This document shows, in pieces, positions 14,190-15,372 of a stretch of 15,372 bases of DNA. The position numbers and the translations under genes were made by a program. Within the stretch, counting starts at the first letter, position 1, and every line of letters begins with the position of its first letter. The DNA comes from Candidatus Poribacteria bacterium. GTDB taxonomy: Bacteria > Poribacteria > WGA-4E > WGA-3G. The stretch spans positions 1-15,372 of the forward strand of contig JAPPMR010000278.1 of the NCBI GenBank assembly GCA_028818995.1, given 5' to 3'. Below the pieces are notes generated by a model, which was given only the letters and a program-made list of their open reading frames with translations, searched no databases and was not told where the DNA came from.

Positions 14190-15372
14190 TCACGGTGCTT
14201 TAGAGATGATAATGTCAACCCTGCGATTTTTTTCGTGAGAATTTTTGTCAATTGGCTGAGATTCACCCAAACCGACGGCGGTCAATCGTTTCGTTGGCAC
14301 TTTGCCACTATCAATAAGGAACGTTTTAATTGAATTTGCTCTTTTTTCGCTGAGTGCCTGATTAGTTTTCGCATCTCCAAGTGAATCGCTATGTCCTTCA
14401 ATTCTTACAACATAGTTTTTGAATTCATCTTGTAACAATATAGATGCAAGTTTCATAAAGGTTGGGAAAAATGCCTCATTTAAACGTGTGCTTGTGGTTG
14501 CAAATAGGTTGCCACTAATTCTAATGAGAACCCCTTCCTCACGGTCTATGACAACTGCTTTCGGAATTTGCTTTACTGTTTCAACCAGAGTCGTCTGGGC
14601 TGAATCCTGCTGTTTTGTTTTTTCAATAGCGCGTCGGAGATAATCGTGACATTGTTGCGACGCGTCAACAGCAGCTGAGTATTCTTTTTTTCCAAGGGCT
14701 GACTCGGCAGTTGCAAGTGCTGAAGTAGCCAATTCATATAGTTCAGGGGCAAACTGCGGCACTTTGGTCTGTGTTTGTTCTGCTACTGCTGCTTTGGCGG
14801 ATGCTACTGCTGCCTCTGCTTTTTTGATTCTTGATGTAAGTTCCTCCTGTGCACGGCGGCGATATTCAGCGACTTCAGAGATAGTAATCGCCTTGTCTAC
14901 AATCTGTTCTATCCCTTCAGCAGTTTGCCTTGCTTCTCCATAACGATTTTCTTGGAAATCTTTTTTTGCCTTATCCAATTGGTTGCGTGATTGTTGGAAT
15001 TGTTGTGTGGCGTGCGTGGCTGCATTTAGAGATTCTGCTCGTTCAACTTTCAGCTGCGCGCGTTCGATAGCAATAAGCGCAGCATTTTCCGCCGCTGCAC
15101 GGATCTTCTGATACTGAATTGCCAATTCATAAAGATTGTTAGCTTGTGTCAGCGCGTCTGTTGCGACCTTTTCTGCGTCGGTGAATTCTTTTCGCTCCAG
15201 GTGTGATGTCGCTAATGCAATTGCGGATTGCACACGTTCATACTCAGGTGTTTCTACAATTTCAGGATAAGTTAGTTTTGCAATGGTTACATAGATTTCA
15301 GTTCCGGACATTGGCAAGCGAATTTCTGCACGGCGCAGCGCATCTTTTGTTTCCTTAAGATCTGTTGTGAGT
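14190..15372 (-). CDS. OmpA-like peptidoglycan-binding protein with long helical N-terminal part, 5' end outside window
   Basis: An envelope protein that should tie an outer or inner membrane structure to the cell wall. The open frame reaches the right edge of the window (LTTDLKETKDALRRAEIRLP before the first in-window ATG at 15312), so the start and any signal peptide lie outside; 393 residues are visible. About 250 residues of Ala/Glu/Lys/Gln-rich helices come first, in repeated units such as LERKEFTDAEKVATDALTQA, DFQENRYGEARQTAEGI and ALGKKEYSAAVDASQQCHDY, resembling the DUF4398-type repeats found in front of OmpA domains. The last 130 or so residues are an OmpA domain: RIEGHSDSLGD, NQALSEKRANSIKTFLIDSG, AVGLGESQP and NRRVDIIIS, with the Asp and Arg that bind diaminopimelate. 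It is the first visible gene of the minus-strand block; relation to guaA is only positional. Confidence 0.88.
   Translation of the reverse strand, partial: LTTDLKETKDALRRAEIRLPMSGTEIYVTIAKLTYPEIVETPEYERVQSAIALATSHLERKEFTDAEKVATDALTQANNLYELAIQYQKIRAAAENAALIAIERAQLKVERAESLNAATHATQQFQQSRNQLDKAKKDFQENRYGEARQTAEGIEQIVDKAITISEVAEYRRRAQEELTSRIKKAEAAVASAKAAVAEQTQTKVPQFAPELYELATSALATAESALGKKEYSAAVDASQQCHDYLRRAIEKTKQQDSAQTTLVETVKQIPKAVVIDREEGVLIRISGNLFATTSTRLNEAFFPTFMKLASILLQDEFKNYVVRIEGHSDSLGDAKTNQALSEKRANSIKTFLIDSGKVPTKRLTAVGLGESQPIDKNSHEKNRRVDIIISKAP

Noticed and set aside
1..15372. CRISPR arrays, tRNA or rRNA genes
   Set aside because: I saw no regularly spaced direct repeats and no tRNA-like or rRNA-like stretches on either strand, though a covariance-model scan was not possible.

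Overview
The window looks like chromosome from a diderm (Gram-negative-type) bacterium. It encodes a lipoprotein with a lipobox, an OmpA-type peptidoglycan-binding protein, an ECF sigma factor with a membrane anti-sigma factor, and a very large exported TPR protein. Base composition is moderate in genes and strongly AT-rich between them. Several genes have AAGGAG-type ribosome sites, and some probably start at GTG or TTG. The mix of IS630 remnants, Ig-like lipoproteins and giant TPR proteins reminds me of Candidatus Poribacteria and related sponge or marine lineages, but that is an impression and not a demonstrated assignment. UGA is a normal stop here, because guaA ends with UGA exactly where GMP synthetases end.

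Left part, + strand (1-3134): a decayed IS630-family transposase running in from the left edge, then a divergent dprA. Next comes a 513-base AT-rich gap holding a promoter-like element flanked by an inverted repeat and a probable gene relic with two stops. A small Ig-like lipoprotein gene follows and closes with a 16-bp-stem intrinsic terminator.

Middle, + strand (3135-9985): a good extended -10 promoter leads into an ECF sigma factor, its zinc-finger membrane anti-sigma factor, and a roughly 4.7-kb TPR gene. The TPR gene is broken by one in-frame UGA at 9238-9240. The same reading frame continues for another 230 codons of clear TPR-type sequence to 9933, so the intact protein would be about 1570 residues. 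A hairpin terminator or palindromic repeat follows. The layout suggests an envelope-sensing regulator pair beside a large envelope protein, but functional linkage is inference.

Right part (9986-15372): a class V aminotransferase of the alanine/serine-glyoxylate group with its own promoter candidate (+ strand) converges on a minus-strand block. In transcription order that block is an OmpA-like protein (5' end outside the window), a small unrecognised protein, guaA, and an M14-family zinc amidohydrolase/carboxypeptidase only five bases after guaA, whose ribosome site lies across the guaA stop region. I saw no tRNA, rRNA, CRISPR array or obvious phage module. No clearly new multi-gene system is evident. 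The best items for a second look are the interrupted TPR gene, the sigma/anti-sigma/TPR locus, the guaA-M14 coupling and the intergenic relics.
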